From CANJIV01 sp046330225 (GTDB lineage: Bacteria > Actinomycetota > Thermoleophilia > Solirubrobacterales > Solirubrobacteraceae): 64,000 nucleotides of DNA. Shown here piece by piece: positions 34,162 to 42,850 of the stretch. Location of the stretch: assembly GCA_046330225.1 (NCBI GenBank), contig JAXLTD010000001.1:372001-436000 (forward strand), in the 5' to 3' direction. The stretch's first letter is position 1. Each line of letters begins with the position of its first letter. The translations under genes were made by a program, and so were the position numbers. The notes below the pieces were generated by a model. The model saw only the letters and a list, made by a program, of their open reading frames with translations. It searched no databases and was not told where the DNA came from.

Positions 34162-35719
34162 GCGAGCGAGCATGCGCGAGGGCCCCCTGGCCGCGCTCTT
34201 CCGGAAGACCGAGGAGGACGGCGTCGGCCCCGAGGCGACGGGTCCCGACGGCGCGCCGGCCACCGCCGGCCCGGAGCCGGAGGAGGTCGCGGCGGCCCCG
34301 GCCCCCGAGGCCGAGGTCCAGGCTGAGCCGCCCGCTGCTGCCCATCCGTCGCTGCGCGCCGACGCGGCGCCGTCCGAGCCCGAGCCGGAGCCCGAGGCGC
34401 CCCACGTGCCGTCCCCGCGCGAGCGGCTGCGGCAGGCGTTCTCCTCCGACATCCCGGAGAACATCCTCGAGCGCTCCCCGGAGCCGGACGACGTCTACGC
34501 CGCCGCGCGCCCCACGGCGCGGGCGGACGATCCGTTTGCGTCGCGCTCCTCCCGCCCCGTCGGGCATCCGGAGCTGCGCGTCGTCGGCGTCGGCGGTGCC
34601 GGCGTCAACGCCGTCAACCGGATGGTCGAGGCCGAGGTCGAGGGTGTCGAGTTCATCGCGATCAACACCGACCTGCAGTCCCTGCAGCAGTCGGCCGCGA
34701 GCGTGACCCTGCACATCGGCGAGGAGCTGACGCGCGGGCTCGGATCCGGCTCGAACCCCGAGCTCGGCCGGCAGGCCGCGGTCGAGGACTACGATCGGAT
34801 CAAGGCGCTCCTGAAGGGCGCCGACATGGTCTTCGTCACCGCGGGCGCGGGCGGCGGCACCGGGACCGGGGCCGCCCCGGTCGTGGCGCACATCGCCCGC
34901 GAGCTCGGCGCGCTGACCGTCGGCATCGTCACGAAGCCGTTCGGGTTCGAGGGCTCGCGCCGCAAGGCGCAGGCCGAGGCGGGCGTCGAGGCGCTCGCGG
35001 CCGAGGTCGACACGCTCATCGTCGTGCCGAACAACCGGCTCCTGACCGTCCTCGACAAGCAGACGTCGATGGTCGAGGCGTTCCGCGTCGCGGACGACGT
35101 GCTCCGCCAGGGCGTGCAGGGCGTGTCGGATCTCGTCACGCTCCCGGGCCTCATCAACCTCGACTTCGCCGACGTGCGCACGATCATGGACGAGGCGGGC
35201 AACGCCCTGCTCGGCATCGGCATGGGCACCGGCGAGCGCCGGGCGCTCGACGCCGCGACCCAGGCCGTGTCGTCCCCGCTCCTGGAGACGAGCATGGACG
35301 GGGCGCGGAAGATCCTGCTCTCGATCACGGGCGGCACGGACCTGTCGCTGTGGGAGGTCAACGAGGCCGCCAAGGCGGTCGGCGAGGCCGCCCACCCGGA
35401 GGCGAACATCATCTTCGGGGCGATGGTCGACGAGAAGCTCGACGACGCGGTGTGGGTCACCGTGGTCGCGACGGGGTACGCCGAGCCGGCCGCGCGTGCG
35501 GCCCGCCCGGCGCGCCGCACGATCGACGAGCCCGCCGGCGAGCCGCGCGTGCGGCGCGTTCGCGACGACGAGCGCGAGCCGCGCCGAGCTGCGGAGCCCC
35601 GGCGCCCTGAGCCCGAGGACGAGCGCCGGCCGGTCTTCGCGGCTCAGGCCAGCGATGACCGTCACCGCCGCGCCGTCGCCGGCGACCTCGACGTGCCCGA
35701 GTTCATCCCGCGGGGCTGA
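34148..35719 (+). CDS. ftsZ: FtsZ with a long acidic N-terminal extension
   Basis: A 523-residue FtsZ. The GTPase core starts near residue 139 (HPELRVVGVGGAGVNAVNRM), with NTDLQSL, the tubulin signature GGGTGTG (235-241), and the catalytic T7 loop GLINLDFADV (334-343), so the enzyme should be active. It ends in the conserved tail peptide DVPEFIPRG. Typical FtsZ has only about 10-20 residues before the core; here about 138 precede it. They include a basic start (KRASMREGPLAALFRKTE, residues 5-22), an Ala/Pro/Glu linker and PSPRERLRQAFSSDIPENIL (89-108). AAGGAGG nine bases ahead of the ATG, inside parA, fixes the start. Direct coupling to ParA positioning is my inference. Confidence 0.95.
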   Translation: MAGSKRASMREGPLAALFRKTEEDGVGPEATGPDGAPATAGPEPEEVAAAPAPEAEVQAEPPAAAHPSLRADAAPSEPEPEPEAPHVPSPRERLRQAFSSDIPENILERSPEPDDVYAAARPTARADDPFASRSSRPVGHPELRVVGVGGAGVNAVNRMVEAEVEGVEFIAINTDLQSLQQSAASVTLHIGEELTRGLGSGSNPELGRQAAVEDYDRIKALLKGADMVFVTAGAGGGTGTGAAPVVAHIARELGALTVGIVTKPFGFEGSRRKAQAEAGVEALAAEVDTLIVVPNNRLLTVLDKQTSMVEAFRVADDVLRQGVQGVSDLVTLPGLINLDFADVRTIMDEAGNALLGIGMGTGERRALDAATQAVSSPLLETSMDGARKILLSITGGTDLSLWEVNEAAKAVGEAAHPEANIIFGAMVDEKLDDAVWVTVVATGYAEPAARAARPARRTIDEPAGEPRVRRVRDDEREPRRAAEPRRPEPEDERRPVFAAQASDDRHRRAVAGDLDVPEFIPRG

Positions 35720-35729
35720 GGCCCCGCGG
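35708..35729 (+). terminator. Hairpin with the ftsZ stop codon in the loop
   Basis: CCGCGGGGC-TGAG-GCCCCGCGG is a 9-bp perfect stem whose loop contains the ftsZ TGA. It would form right at the end of translation. The next gene begins 14 bp later, so it may only attenuate transcription. Confidence 0.5.
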
Positions 35730-35742
35730 ATCGCGAGCCGCC

Positions 35743-37227
35743 GTGCCGGGCGGGAGCCAGCTCCCCGGCCGCGGCGTCGTGGCCGCCGGCCACCCCGCCA
35801 CCGCGGAGGCGGCCGCCGGCGTGCTGCGCGACGGCGGGAACGCCGTCGACGCCGCTGTCGCGGGCGTGCTGGCCTCCTTCGCGGCCGAGCCGCTGCTCAC
35901 CGGCCTCGGGGCGGGCGGGTACCTGCTCGTGGCTCCGCCGGCCGCCGAGCCGGTCCTGCTGGACTTCTTCGTGGAGGCGCCGGGGCGGGGGGCCGATCCG
36001 GCAGCGCGCGAGGAGCTCGTGCCCGTCGACGTCTCGTTCGGCGACGCCACGCAGCTCTTCCACATCGGCCCGGCGTCGGTGGGCGTGTACGGGGCGCCGG
36101 CCGGGCTCGCGGCGGCGGCGGACCGGTTCGGCAGCCGGCCGCTCAGCGAGCTCGCCGCGCCAGCCGCGGCGCTGGCCCGGGCCGGCGTGCCGCTGAGCCA
36201 GGTTCAGGCGTACGTGGTGGCGATCCTCGAGGACATCGTCACGGCGACGCCCGAGTGTGCCGCGATCTTCGCGCCCCGCGGCACGCTGCTGCGCGAGGGC
36301 GACCCGCTCCGCCAGCCCGACCTCGCCGAGGCACTCGAGCGCCTCGGCCGTGACGGCGCCGCGCCGTTCTACACCGGCGACATCGCCGAGCGCGTCCTCG
36401 ACTGGCTGGCTGGCCGCGGGTCGATGCTGACCGCCGAGGACCTGGCGTCCTACCGGGTGGCCGACCGTGTGCCGGTGCGGGTCGGCTACCGGGGCCGCGA
36501 GGTGCTCGTCAATCCGCCGCCCTCTGCCGGGGGCATCCTCATCGCCTACGCGCTGGCCTTGCTGGAGCGCGAGACCGCCCCGCCGACTCCGGCCCGGCTC
36601 GTCGAGGCCATGGAGTCGGCCCAGGACGAGCGGACGCCGGAGTTCCTGGAGGGGCTCAGCGAGCCGGGGTTCCTCGACCGGTTCCTGGCCGCGCGGCTCG
36701 GCTCGACCACGCACATCTCGGTGCTCGATGGCGCCGGCCTCGCCTGCAGCGTCACCTGCTCGAACGGCGAGGGGTCGGGCATCGTCGTGCCCGGGACGGG
36801 CGTGCACCTCAACAACATGCTGGGCGAGGAGGACCTCAACCCGCTGGGGTTTCACCGCCACCCGCCGGGGCGGCGCCTGCCGAGCATGATGTGCCCGACC
36901 GTCGTCCTGCAGGACGGAAGGCCGGAGCTCGTCCTGGGCAGCGCGGGCTCGAACCGGATCCGCTCGGCCCTCGTGCAGACGATCGTCCGGGTGCTCGACG
37001 AGGGACTCGACATCGCCGCGGCCGTCGAGGCCCCGCGGATCCACTATGAGGACGGCGTCGTCTACGTCGAGCCGGGCATCGACACGTCCGGGCTCGAGCA
37101 TCTCGGCCACGGCCTCGCGCGGTTCCAGGGTCCCAACCTCTTCTTCGGCGGCGTGGCTGCGGTGCAGCGCGACCCGGCGGCGGGCGCTGGAGACCCGCGC
37201 CGCGGCGGCGCGGCGGCGCTCGCCTGA
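35743..37227 (+). CDS. Gamma-glutamyltransferase family protein
   Basis: A 494-residue Ntn-hydrolase that should self-cleave before the catalytic threonine (Thr322 in GSTTHISVLDG). GVVAAGHPATAEAAAGVLRDGGNAVDAA (quoted in part) at the start, NPPPSAGG, and CSNGEGSGIVVPGTGVHLNNML (in part) are typical of the family. It has no signal peptide, so it is probably cytoplasmic, unlike the periplasmic glutathione-degrading types; acylase or hydrolase activity on another gamma-glutamyl or acyl compound is possible. GTG start with no clear ribosome site. A functional tie to ftsZ is not evident. Confidence 0.9.
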   Translation: MPGGSQLPGRGVVAAGHPATAEAAAGVLRDGGNAVDAAVAGVLASFAAEPLLTGLGAGGYLLVAPPAAEPVLLDFFVEAPGRGADPAAREELVPVDVSFGDATQLFHIGPASVGVYGAPAGLAAAADRFGSRPLSELAAPAAALARAGVPLSQVQAYVVAILEDIVTATPECAAIFAPRGTLLREGDPLRQPDLAEALERLGRDGAAPFYTGDIAERVLDWLAGRGSMLTAEDLASYRVADRVPVRVGYRGREVLVNPPPSAGGILIAYALALLERETAPPTPARLVEAMESAQDERTPEFLEGLSEPGFLDRFLAARLGSTTHISVLDGAGLACSVTCSNGEGSGIVVPGTGVHLNNMLGEEDLNPLGFHRHPPGRRLPSMMCPTVVLQDGRPELVLGSAGSNRIRSALVQTIVRVLDEGLDIAAAVEAPRIHYEDGVVYVEPGIDTSGLEHLGHGLARFQGPNLFFGGVAAVQRDPAAGAGDPRRGGAAALA

Positions 37228-37259
37228 GCGGTCGCGGGCCCGCCCGGCGCGGGATCGTT

Positions 37260-37265
37260 CACGAT
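37260..37265 (+). promoter_or_regulatory. -10-like element (CACGAT), leaderless spacing
   Basis: CACGAT lies six bases before the ATG of the lipoprotein gene at 37272. It deviates from TANNNT at one base, as moeA's element does. Confidence 0.35.
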
Positions 37266-37271
37266 GTCGCC

Positions 37272-37712
37272 ATGCGCGACTGGAACGCCAGCGCCCGCCG
37301 GCGGCGCGGAGCGGCAGCCGCGGCCGTCGTGGCCCTCGCCATCGCCGTGCCGGGCTGCGGCACGCCGTCGGCCGACCTCTTCGTCGTGACGCGAACGGGC
37401 ACGATCCCGGGGGCGCGGCTGACGCTGCGCGTCGACGACGGCGGGCAGGTGCGCTGCAACCGAGGGGCCAAGCGCGAGCTCGGCAGCGACCGGCTGCTGA
37501 CGGCGCGCGAGCTGGTCCGCGAGTTCGAGTCCGCGGCACGCACCGGCACCGTCCTGGCCACGGGGCGCAACGGGGTGCTCAGCTACCGCTTCCGCCTGGA
37601 GGCGGGCACGGTCGCGTTCGGCGACACATCGCGCGGGCAGTCGCCGGTCATGCGCCGCTCGCAGGCGTTCGTCCGCGACGTCGCGAAGAACGTCTGCGGC
37701 CTGCAGCGCTGA
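37272..37712 (+). CDS. Small predicted lipoprotein
   Basis: A 146-residue protein with a basic start, a hydrophobic segment and lipobox AVPGC (Cys29). The mature part is alpha+beta, with VTRTGTIPGARLTLRVDDGGQVRCN and a late Cys near the C-terminus (NVCGLQR), so a disulfide between the two cysteines is possible. No family recognised; such proteins are frequent in actinobacterial envelopes. It converges on the LON-domain gene. Confidence 0.75.
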   Translation: MRDWNASARRRRGAAAAAVVALAIAVPGCGTPSADLFVVTRTGTIPGARLTLRVDDGGQVRCNRGAKRELGSDRLLTARELVREFESAARTGTVLATGRNGVLSYRFRLEAGTVAFGDTSRGQSPVMRRSQAFVRDVAKNVCGLQR

Positions 37713-37728
37713 GGCCCGCCGGCCTCAG
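37709..37728. terminator. Shared palindromic hairpin holding both convergent stop codons
   Basis: CTGAGGCC-CGCC-GGCCTCAG forms an 8-bp stem. The left arm contains the TGA of the lipoprotein gene and the right arm contains the complement of the TGA of the LON-domain gene at 37725. Confidence 0.55.
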
Positions 37729-38354
37729 GCGCCGAAGCGGACCTTGCCGTTCGAGCGGGCCCGGTCCTGGGCGCGCTCAACGAACTCGAGCCGCTTGAGC
37801 GCAGCCCGCAGGAGCCGGGTCACGAGGCGCAGGCGGGCGCTCTCGGAACGCAGGTCGAGCAGCCCCTGCTTCGCATCGAGGCCGAAGTCGACCGTGGCGG
37901 CCATCGCGTACGCGGACAGGCCGGCGAGCTCCTGAGCGTCGGGCACGCGGTCGGTCGCCTGCTCGACGAGCTCGGCGTAGGCGGCGCGGGCCTCCGCCAC
38001 GGCGTCGTCGTCGGGCGCCTCGGGCCGGTCGTTGAGCCACTCGACCGTGCCGGCGGGGTATTCGAGGCCGTCCTGGCGCTCGACGATCCGGAAGGGCCGG
38101 GTCCCGCGCGTCAGGAGGTTGAGCCGTCCATCGTCCATGCGCTCGAGCACTTCGGCGATCTCGCAGGCGCAGCCGATCTCCTTGAGCCCGTCGTCGGCCA
38201 TCCAGACGACGCCGAACTCGCTGCCCTGCTCGAGGCACACGGCCATCATCGCCTTGTAGCGCTCCTCGAAAATGTGGAGGGGCACGATCTCCGTGGGCAG
38301 CGCCACGAGCCCGAGCGGGAAGAGGGGGAAGTCGGGCTCGGTCGCGGAGCTCAT
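37725..38354 (-). CDS. LON N-terminal (substrate-binding) domain protein
   Basis: A 209-residue protein made only of the Lon_substr_bdg (PUA-like) domain: FPLFPLGLVALPTEIVPLHIFEERYKAM and GCACEIAEVLERMDDGRLNLLTRGTRPFRI blocks (in part), followed by a helical bundle. The ATPase and protease parts of Lon are absent, as in the common stand-alone actinobacterial version. Function unknown; possibly substrate recognition. TACACT sits six bases before the ATG. Confidence 0.9.
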   Translation of the reverse strand: MSSATEPDFPLFPLGLVALPTEIVPLHIFEERYKAMMAVCLEQGSEFGVVWMADDGLKEIGCACEIAEVLERMDDGRLNLLTRGTRPFRIVERQDGLEYPAGTVEWLNDRPEAPDDDAVAEARAAYAELVEQATDRVPDAQELAGLSAYAMAATVDFGLDAKQGLLDLRSESARLRLVTRLLRAALKRLEFVERAQDRARSNGKVRFGA

Positions 38355-38360
38355 GGAGCC

Positions 38361-38366
38361 AGTGTA
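38361..38366 (-). promoter_or_regulatory. -10 element (TACACT), leaderless type
   Basis: TACACT on the minus strand is followed by six bases and the ATG of the LON-domain gene at 38354. Confidence 0.5.
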
Positions 38367-38432
38367 CGTCCGGCCTCGCCGCCTGGACCACGGCGGGCGA
38401 TCTCCTGGGGCTCCGGCGGACGTACCCTCGGC

Positions 38433-39833
38433 GTGTCCACCGCCCTCGTCTGGTTCCGGCGCGACCTGCGCCTGCACGACCATCCGCCGCTCGCGCGGGC
38501 GGCGGACGAGCACGACCGGGTCGTGCCCGTGTTCGTGCTGGACCCGGCGCTGCTGAACGGTCGCTTCCCGTCCCCGTCGCGCCTGGCCTTCCTGCTCGCC
38601 TGCCTCGAGGAGCTCGACGCCGGCCTGCGGGACCGAGGCGCGGGGCTCGTCGTCCGGCACGGCCCGCCGGCCGGCGAGCTGGCCGCGCTGGCCGCGGCCA
38701 CCGGTGCGACGGCGGCCTACTGGTCCTCGGACGTCTCGCCCTACGCCCGCGACCGCGACCGGGCGGTGCGCGCCGCGCTGCAGGCGCAGGGCGTCGTGCC
38801 GGTGCAGACCCCCGGCAATTTCGCCGCCGACGTCTCGGTGCCGCGGACGCAGGCGGGCACGCCCTACACCGTGTTCACGCCGTTCTGGAAGGCGTGGGAG
38901 CGGCTCGAGCGCCGCCCGGTCCTCGCGCCGCCGGCCCGGCTCGCGCTGCCGCCAGGAATCCGGCCTGGCCCGCTCGCCGATCCCGCTGCGTTCGGCGCCC
39001 GCACCGAACTCGCCGCGCCGCCGCCCGCGGGCGAGGCGGCCGGCCGGGCGGCGCTGCAGGCCTGGGCGGACGGCGGGATCGACGCCTATGCGGACCGGCA
39101 CGACCGGCTCGCCGGCGGCGCATCGGAGCTCTCGCCCTACCTGCGCTTCGGGTGCCTGTCGGCCCGCGAAGCCGAGGCCGCAGCGATCGCGCACGGCGGC
39201 GCCGGCGCGGCGGCGTTTCGCCGCCAGCTCGCCTGGCGGGACTTCTACGCCCACGTGCTGCTCCTGCACCCCGGCAACGCCCGCGAGGCCTTCCAGCCGA
39301 AGTACCGGGCGCTGGCCTTCAACGACGACGACGACGGCTTCGCGGCGTGGGCGCAGGGGCGCACGGGCTACCCGGTGGTCGACGCGGGAATGCGCGAGCT
39401 TCGCGCCAGCGGCTGGATGCACAACCGGGCGCGCCTGATCGCCGGGTCGTTCCTCACGAAGGACCTTCACGTCGACTGGCGCCGCGGCGAGGCCCACTTC
39501 ATGCGCTTTCTCCTCGACGGCGACGTGGCGAGCAACAACGGCAACTGGCAGTGGATCGCCTCGGTCGGGGTCGACCCGGCGCCGTACTTCCGACGGATCT
39601 TCAACCCCGTCCTCCAGCAGCAGAAGTTCGATCCGGGCGGCGAGTACGTGCGGCGCTGGGTGCCTGAGCTCGCCCGCGTTCCCGCCGCCAAGCTCGCCGA
39701 ACCCTGGACCATGATCGCGGAGGAGCAGGCCGATGCGCGCTGCGTGATCGGCCGCGACTACCCGGCGCCGATCGTCGACCACCGGCGCGAGCGCGAGCGG
39801 GCCCTGGAGCGTTACCGGGCCGCGGCGGGCTGA
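38433..39833 (+). CDS. phr: Deoxyribodipyrimidine photolyase (class I, CPD type)
   Basis: A 466-residue cryptochrome/photolyase. The N-terminal antenna domain begins STALVWFRRDLRLHDHPPL, and the FAD domain holds LSPYLRFGCLS, WRDFYAHVLL, MRELRASGWMHNRARL and ASNNGNWQWIASVG with the Trp chain and FAD-contacting Asn. It repairs UV-made cyclobutane dimers with blue light. GTG start at 38433 chosen to match the family N-terminus. Its end overlaps the convergent flippase gene by 22 bp. Six-four photolyase activity cannot be excluded but is less likely. Confidence 0.95.
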   Translation: MSTALVWFRRDLRLHDHPPLARAADEHDRVVPVFVLDPALLNGRFPSPSRLAFLLACLEELDAGLRDRGAGLVVRHGPPAGELAALAAATGATAAYWSSDVSPYARDRDRAVRAALQAQGVVPVQTPGNFAADVSVPRTQAGTPYTVFTPFWKAWERLERRPVLAPPARLALPPGIRPGPLADPAAFGARTELAAPPPAGEAAGRAALQAWADGGIDAYADRHDRLAGGASELSPYLRFGCLSAREAEAAAIAHGGAGAAAFRRQLAWRDFYAHVLLLHPGNAREAFQPKYRALAFNDDDDGFAAWAQGRTGYPVVDAGMRELRASGWMHNRARLIAGSFLTKDLHVDWRRGEAHFMRFLLDGDVASNNGNWQWIASVGVDPAPYFRRIFNPVLQQQKFDPGGEYVRRWVPELARVPAAKLAEPWTMIAEEQADARCVIGRDYPAPIVDHRRERERALERYRAAAG

Positions 39834-41116
39834 GCCCGGGCCGGGCGCGGGCGCGACCGCCGCTCGAGCCATGCGACCGCCCCGGCGAGCGCGGCCGCGG
39901 CCCCGAGGTACCCGGCTTCGGCCCGCAGCAGTTCCGGGCCGGGGCCGAGCGCCATCCACGCGACGAACGCCCCGGCGGCGGCCAGCCACACGCCGGCGCA
40001 GGCCGCCGTGCGACCGCGCGCGAGCTGGGCCTGGGTCAGCGTGACCGCCGCGAGATGGAACCCCATCGCGAGGCCGACCAGCGCGAGCCCGCCGCGGCCA
40101 TAGTGGCCGTCCTCGCCGAAGAGCGCCCCGAGCGCCGCCGGGCCGGCCGCGAGCAGGGCCGCCGCCGTCACGCCCGCGAAGGCGGCGATGCCCGCGAGGG
40201 TCGTCCGGACCGCCTGGGCGAAGGCGGGGCCGGCGGGATCGAGCCCGGCCAGGTGCGGCAGGAGCGACGTCTGCACGCTCTGGAAGAGGACGAGCGGCGC
40301 GCGCACGATGAGGAACACGTTGAACACGACGCCGGCCAGGGCCGCGTCGGCGGCCCGCGCGTTCACGACGAGCACGGGGGCGTTGAGGAGCGCCTGCTCG
40401 GCGAAGGTCACGCCGAGGACGCCGGCGGCGAACCCGACGCCGTGGGCGAGGGTGAATCCGCCGTCGTCGGGCTCCGGCCCCGCTGCCGGCGGCGGCTCGC
40501 GCGTCCGGCGGGCAAAGGCGAGCGGGACCACGATGAGCGAGAGGACCGGCGCGGCCGCCATGCCGAGCGCCACGGCATCGACGCCGCTCGCCAGGCCGGC
40601 GGCGACGGCGACGGCGAAGAGGAGCCGGGTCGCGGACTCGACCAGGACGAGCAGCCCGTAGAGCGCGAAACGCTTGTGCCCGCTGAGCCAGCCGCGGGCG
40701 AAGTAGCTGACGGCATAGCAGGCAATCGCCGCCACGAGCACCCACGAAAGCATCGCCGAGCCATCGAACAGGCGAGCCTGGAGGGCGGGACGTGCTGCCA
40801 TGGCGACGCCGACGGCGACCGTGGCGAAGCCAGCCTCGATCCGGGCGATCGTGCGCAGCGGATGGCTCCCCAGGCCGCGGGCGCTCCGGTGGGCGATGGT
40901 CCGCGACAGCAGCTGCTCGATGGGGCGGTACGAGACGGTGATGACCACGAAGAGCACCGACCAGAGGACCGCGAGCAGCGAGTAGTCGGCTCCGGACAGC
41001 GCGTGGCTGGCCAGGGCGAAGTAGGCGACGGTCAGCAGGCCGGTGGCGGCGATCCCGAGGGAGACCGTGCGGGCGGCGCGACCGTAAGCCGCGGTTGCGG
41101 CGCCCGGCTCAGACAT
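39812..41116 (-). CDS. Polysaccharide flippase-like membrane protein (MOP/Wzx type)
   Basis: A 434-residue protein with about 12 hydrophobic segments and the polyprenyl-linked glycan flippase pattern. Early Arg/Lys sites and RPIEQLLSRTIAHR after the second helix are typical; no strong catalytic motif is expected for this family. The ATG overlaps the methyltransferase stop by 8 bp (ATGTCTGA). It belongs to a three-gene surface glycan operon with GT2 and methyltransferase, and would move a lipid-linked sugar across the membrane. Confidence 0.8.
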   Translation of the reverse strand: MSEPGAATAAYGRAARTVSLGIAATGLLTVAYFALASHALSGADYSLLAVLWSVLFVVITVSYRPIEQLLSRTIAHRSARGLGSHPLRTIARIEAGFATVAVGVAMAARPALQARLFDGSAMLSWVLVAAIACYAVSYFARGWLSGHKRFALYGLLVLVESATRLLFAVAVAAGLASGVDAVALGMAAAPVLSLIVVPLAFARRTREPPPAAGPEPDDGGFTLAHGVGFAAGVLGVTFAEQALLNAPVLVVNARAADAALAGVVFNVFLIVRAPLVLFQSVQTSLLPHLAGLDPAGPAFAQAVRTTLAGIAAFAGVTAAALLAAGPAALGALFGEDGHYGRGGLALVGLAMGFHLAAVTLTQAQLARGRTAACAGVWLAAAGAFVAWMALGPGPELLRAEAGYLGAAAALAGAVAWLERRSRPRPARAQPAAAR

Positions 41117-41717
41117 CGATGGCCACGACGGTCCAGGGCAGCGGGCTCCGGGTCGCGGCGATATGCCCGTACTCCTCGGCCAGCGCGACGAAGGCGCGGC
41201 GCGACCAGTGGTGCAGATGCCCGGGCGAGTTGCCACCGTGCTTCACGTGCGCACCGCGCAGCAGATTGAGGCCGCGCCACAGTGGCTCCCGTGGGACCGA
41301 GACAACGACCCGGCGGGCGGCGCACCGGCGCATTTCGGCCAGGGCGGCCCGCGGATCCCGGACGTGCTCGAGCACCTCGAGTCCCGCCACGAGATCGAAC
41401 GAGCCCGTTGCGAACGGCAGGCTGACGGCGTCGGCGGACCGGAAGGCGAGGTTGGGCCGGGCCAGCCGGCTCCATGACTCCTGGAGGAGGTCCGCCGCGG
41501 GGTCCACCGCCACGATACGGGCGGCGGGAAGGCGGCGCGCCCAGCGCGCCGCGGGGTGCCCCTCGCCGCAGCCGACATCGAGGATCGAGGCCGGCGCTGC
41601 GTCGCCGATCAGGCCGTCGATGGCGCGGTCGAATCCCCGCACGAGCCGCCTGGCGACCGGGTTTCGGGTTCCCTGCTTGTCATAGGCGTTGCCTGCCGGG
41701 GATCGATCGCGTGTCAC
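41109..41717 (-). CDS. SAM-dependent class I methyltransferase
   Basis: A 202-residue methyltransferase with SILDVGCGEGHPAARWARRLP as motif I, DPAADLL, SFDLVAGLEVLEHV as the post-I loop, and SVPREPLW. It lies between GT2 and flippase genes with 4- and 8-bp overlaps, so it most likely modifies the lipid-linked sugar or lipid of the operon (inference). GTG start overlapping the GT2 stop. Confidence 0.85.
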   Translation of the reverse strand: MTRDRSPAGNAYDKQGTRNPVARRLVRGFDRAIDGLIGDAAPASILDVGCGEGHPAARWARRLPAARIVAVDPAADLLQESWSRLARPNLAFRSADAVSLPFATGSFDLVAGLEVLEHVRDPRAALAEMRRCAARRVVVSVPREPLWRGLNLLRGAHVKHGGNSPGHLHHWSRRAFVALAEEYGHIAATRSPLPWTVVAIDV

Positions 41718-42730
41718 GTCCGCAACACGTCGTGATCGTCGGTGCTGCCCGCGTGGCCGGGAGGTTGAGCGCCCAGCGACAGCTCGATCCTGCGCACCCC
41801 TTCAAGCGTCCGCTGCGAAATCGTGCGCTGAGCGTAGATCAGGTCGCCGATGACGCCAAGCGCAGCGAGCACGGTCGCCACGTTGAAGAGCACGGCCCCG
41901 AGAATCAGGGACTGGATGTGCCCGCTTCCGCCTTCGGACGTGAACAGCCAGAAGTACGCGAACCGGCCCCAGATCACCGCCGCGGCGAGTGCGATCAACA
42001 GCGCCCACGCCCAGAAGACCCGCAGCGGGGCGTAGTGAGCGTAGACCCGGAAGATCGAGAGGGCGTTCCGCCGCAGGTAGAGCGACGTCGAAGGAAACAG
42101 CCGGGACGGTCGCAGCTCCGGGTTGGTGTCGATCGGCACCGAGGCGACCGACATCGCGCTGCGCCCCGCCTGGATGATGGTCTCGAGCGTGTACGTGAAG
42201 GACGAGACGACGTGGAGCTGGATGGCGGCATCACGGGTGTAGGCGCGGAAGCCCGAGGTCGCGTCGCTCACGTCGGTGTTCGACGCCCGGCGGACGACCC
42301 ACGTTCCGGCCCGCTGCAGGCGGCGCTTGCGCGGCGCCATGTGCTCGTTGGTGGCGACGCCGCGGTCGCCCACCACGATGTCGGCCTCGCCGGCGAGGAT
42401 CGGCGCCACGAGCCGCGGGATATCGCTGCCGCGGTACTGGTGGTCGGCATCGGTGTTGACCACGACGTCGGCGCCAAGCTTCAGTGCCGCATCAATCCCG
42501 GCCTGGAACGCCACGGCGAGGCCTCGATGGCCGGTGAGCCGCACGACATGGTCGGTTCCGTGGGCCCGGGCGACCTCTGCGGTTCCGTCGCTGGAGCCGT
42601 CGTCGACCACGAGCCACTCGACCGCTTCGAAGCCGGCAACCCGGCGCGGCAGGTCCGCAAGCGTGATCGGGAGCGACTCGGCCTCGTCGAGGCACGGGAT
42701 CTGAATGATGAGCTTCACGGCATCGACCAT
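41714..42730 (-). CDS. Family 2 glycosyltransferase, dolichyl-phosphate-mannose-synthase-like
   Basis: A 338-residue GT2. The GT-A domain begins LIIQIPCLDEAESLPITL, then VVDDGSSDGTAEVA, NTDADHQYRGSDIPRLV (DxD-type acid pair DAD) and GDRGVATNEHM. Two C-terminal membrane segments (about 235-260 and 270-300) anchor it. It resembles synthases that charge polyprenyl phosphate with a sugar, the first step before flipping. It is the first gene of the glycan operon. Start ATG at 42730; a GTG four codons later is possible. Confidence 0.88.
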   Translation of the reverse strand: MVDAVKLIIQIPCLDEAESLPITLADLPRRVAGFEAVEWLVVDDGSSDGTAEVARAHGTDHVVRLTGHRGLAVAFQAGIDAALKLGADVVVNTDADHQYRGSDIPRLVAPILAGEADIVVGDRGVATNEHMAPRKRRLQRAGTWVVRRASNTDVSDATSGFRAYTRDAAIQLHVVSSFTYTLETIIQAGRSAMSVASVPIDTNPELRPSRLFPSTSLYLRRNALSIFRVYAHYAPLRVFWAWALLIALAAAVIWGRFAYFWLFTSEGGSGHIQSLILGAVLFNVATVLAALGVIGDLIYAQRTISQRTLEGVRRIELSLGAQPPGHAGSTDDHDVLRT

Positions 42731-42850
42731 GATGATCGATGCTGCGACTGCGCCGCCGCCGCTGAGCGGGGGGTCCCGAGGGCTCCGCGGCATTTTCCGC
42801 TTGCCACGGCGCGGCGCCGCGGCGACACTTCGCGCTGGGTCCCGAACGCC

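Noticed and set aside
36546..36839. Minus-strand small gene inside the gamma-glutamyltransferase gene
   Set aside because: Fully inside a conserved coding region with no ribosome site.
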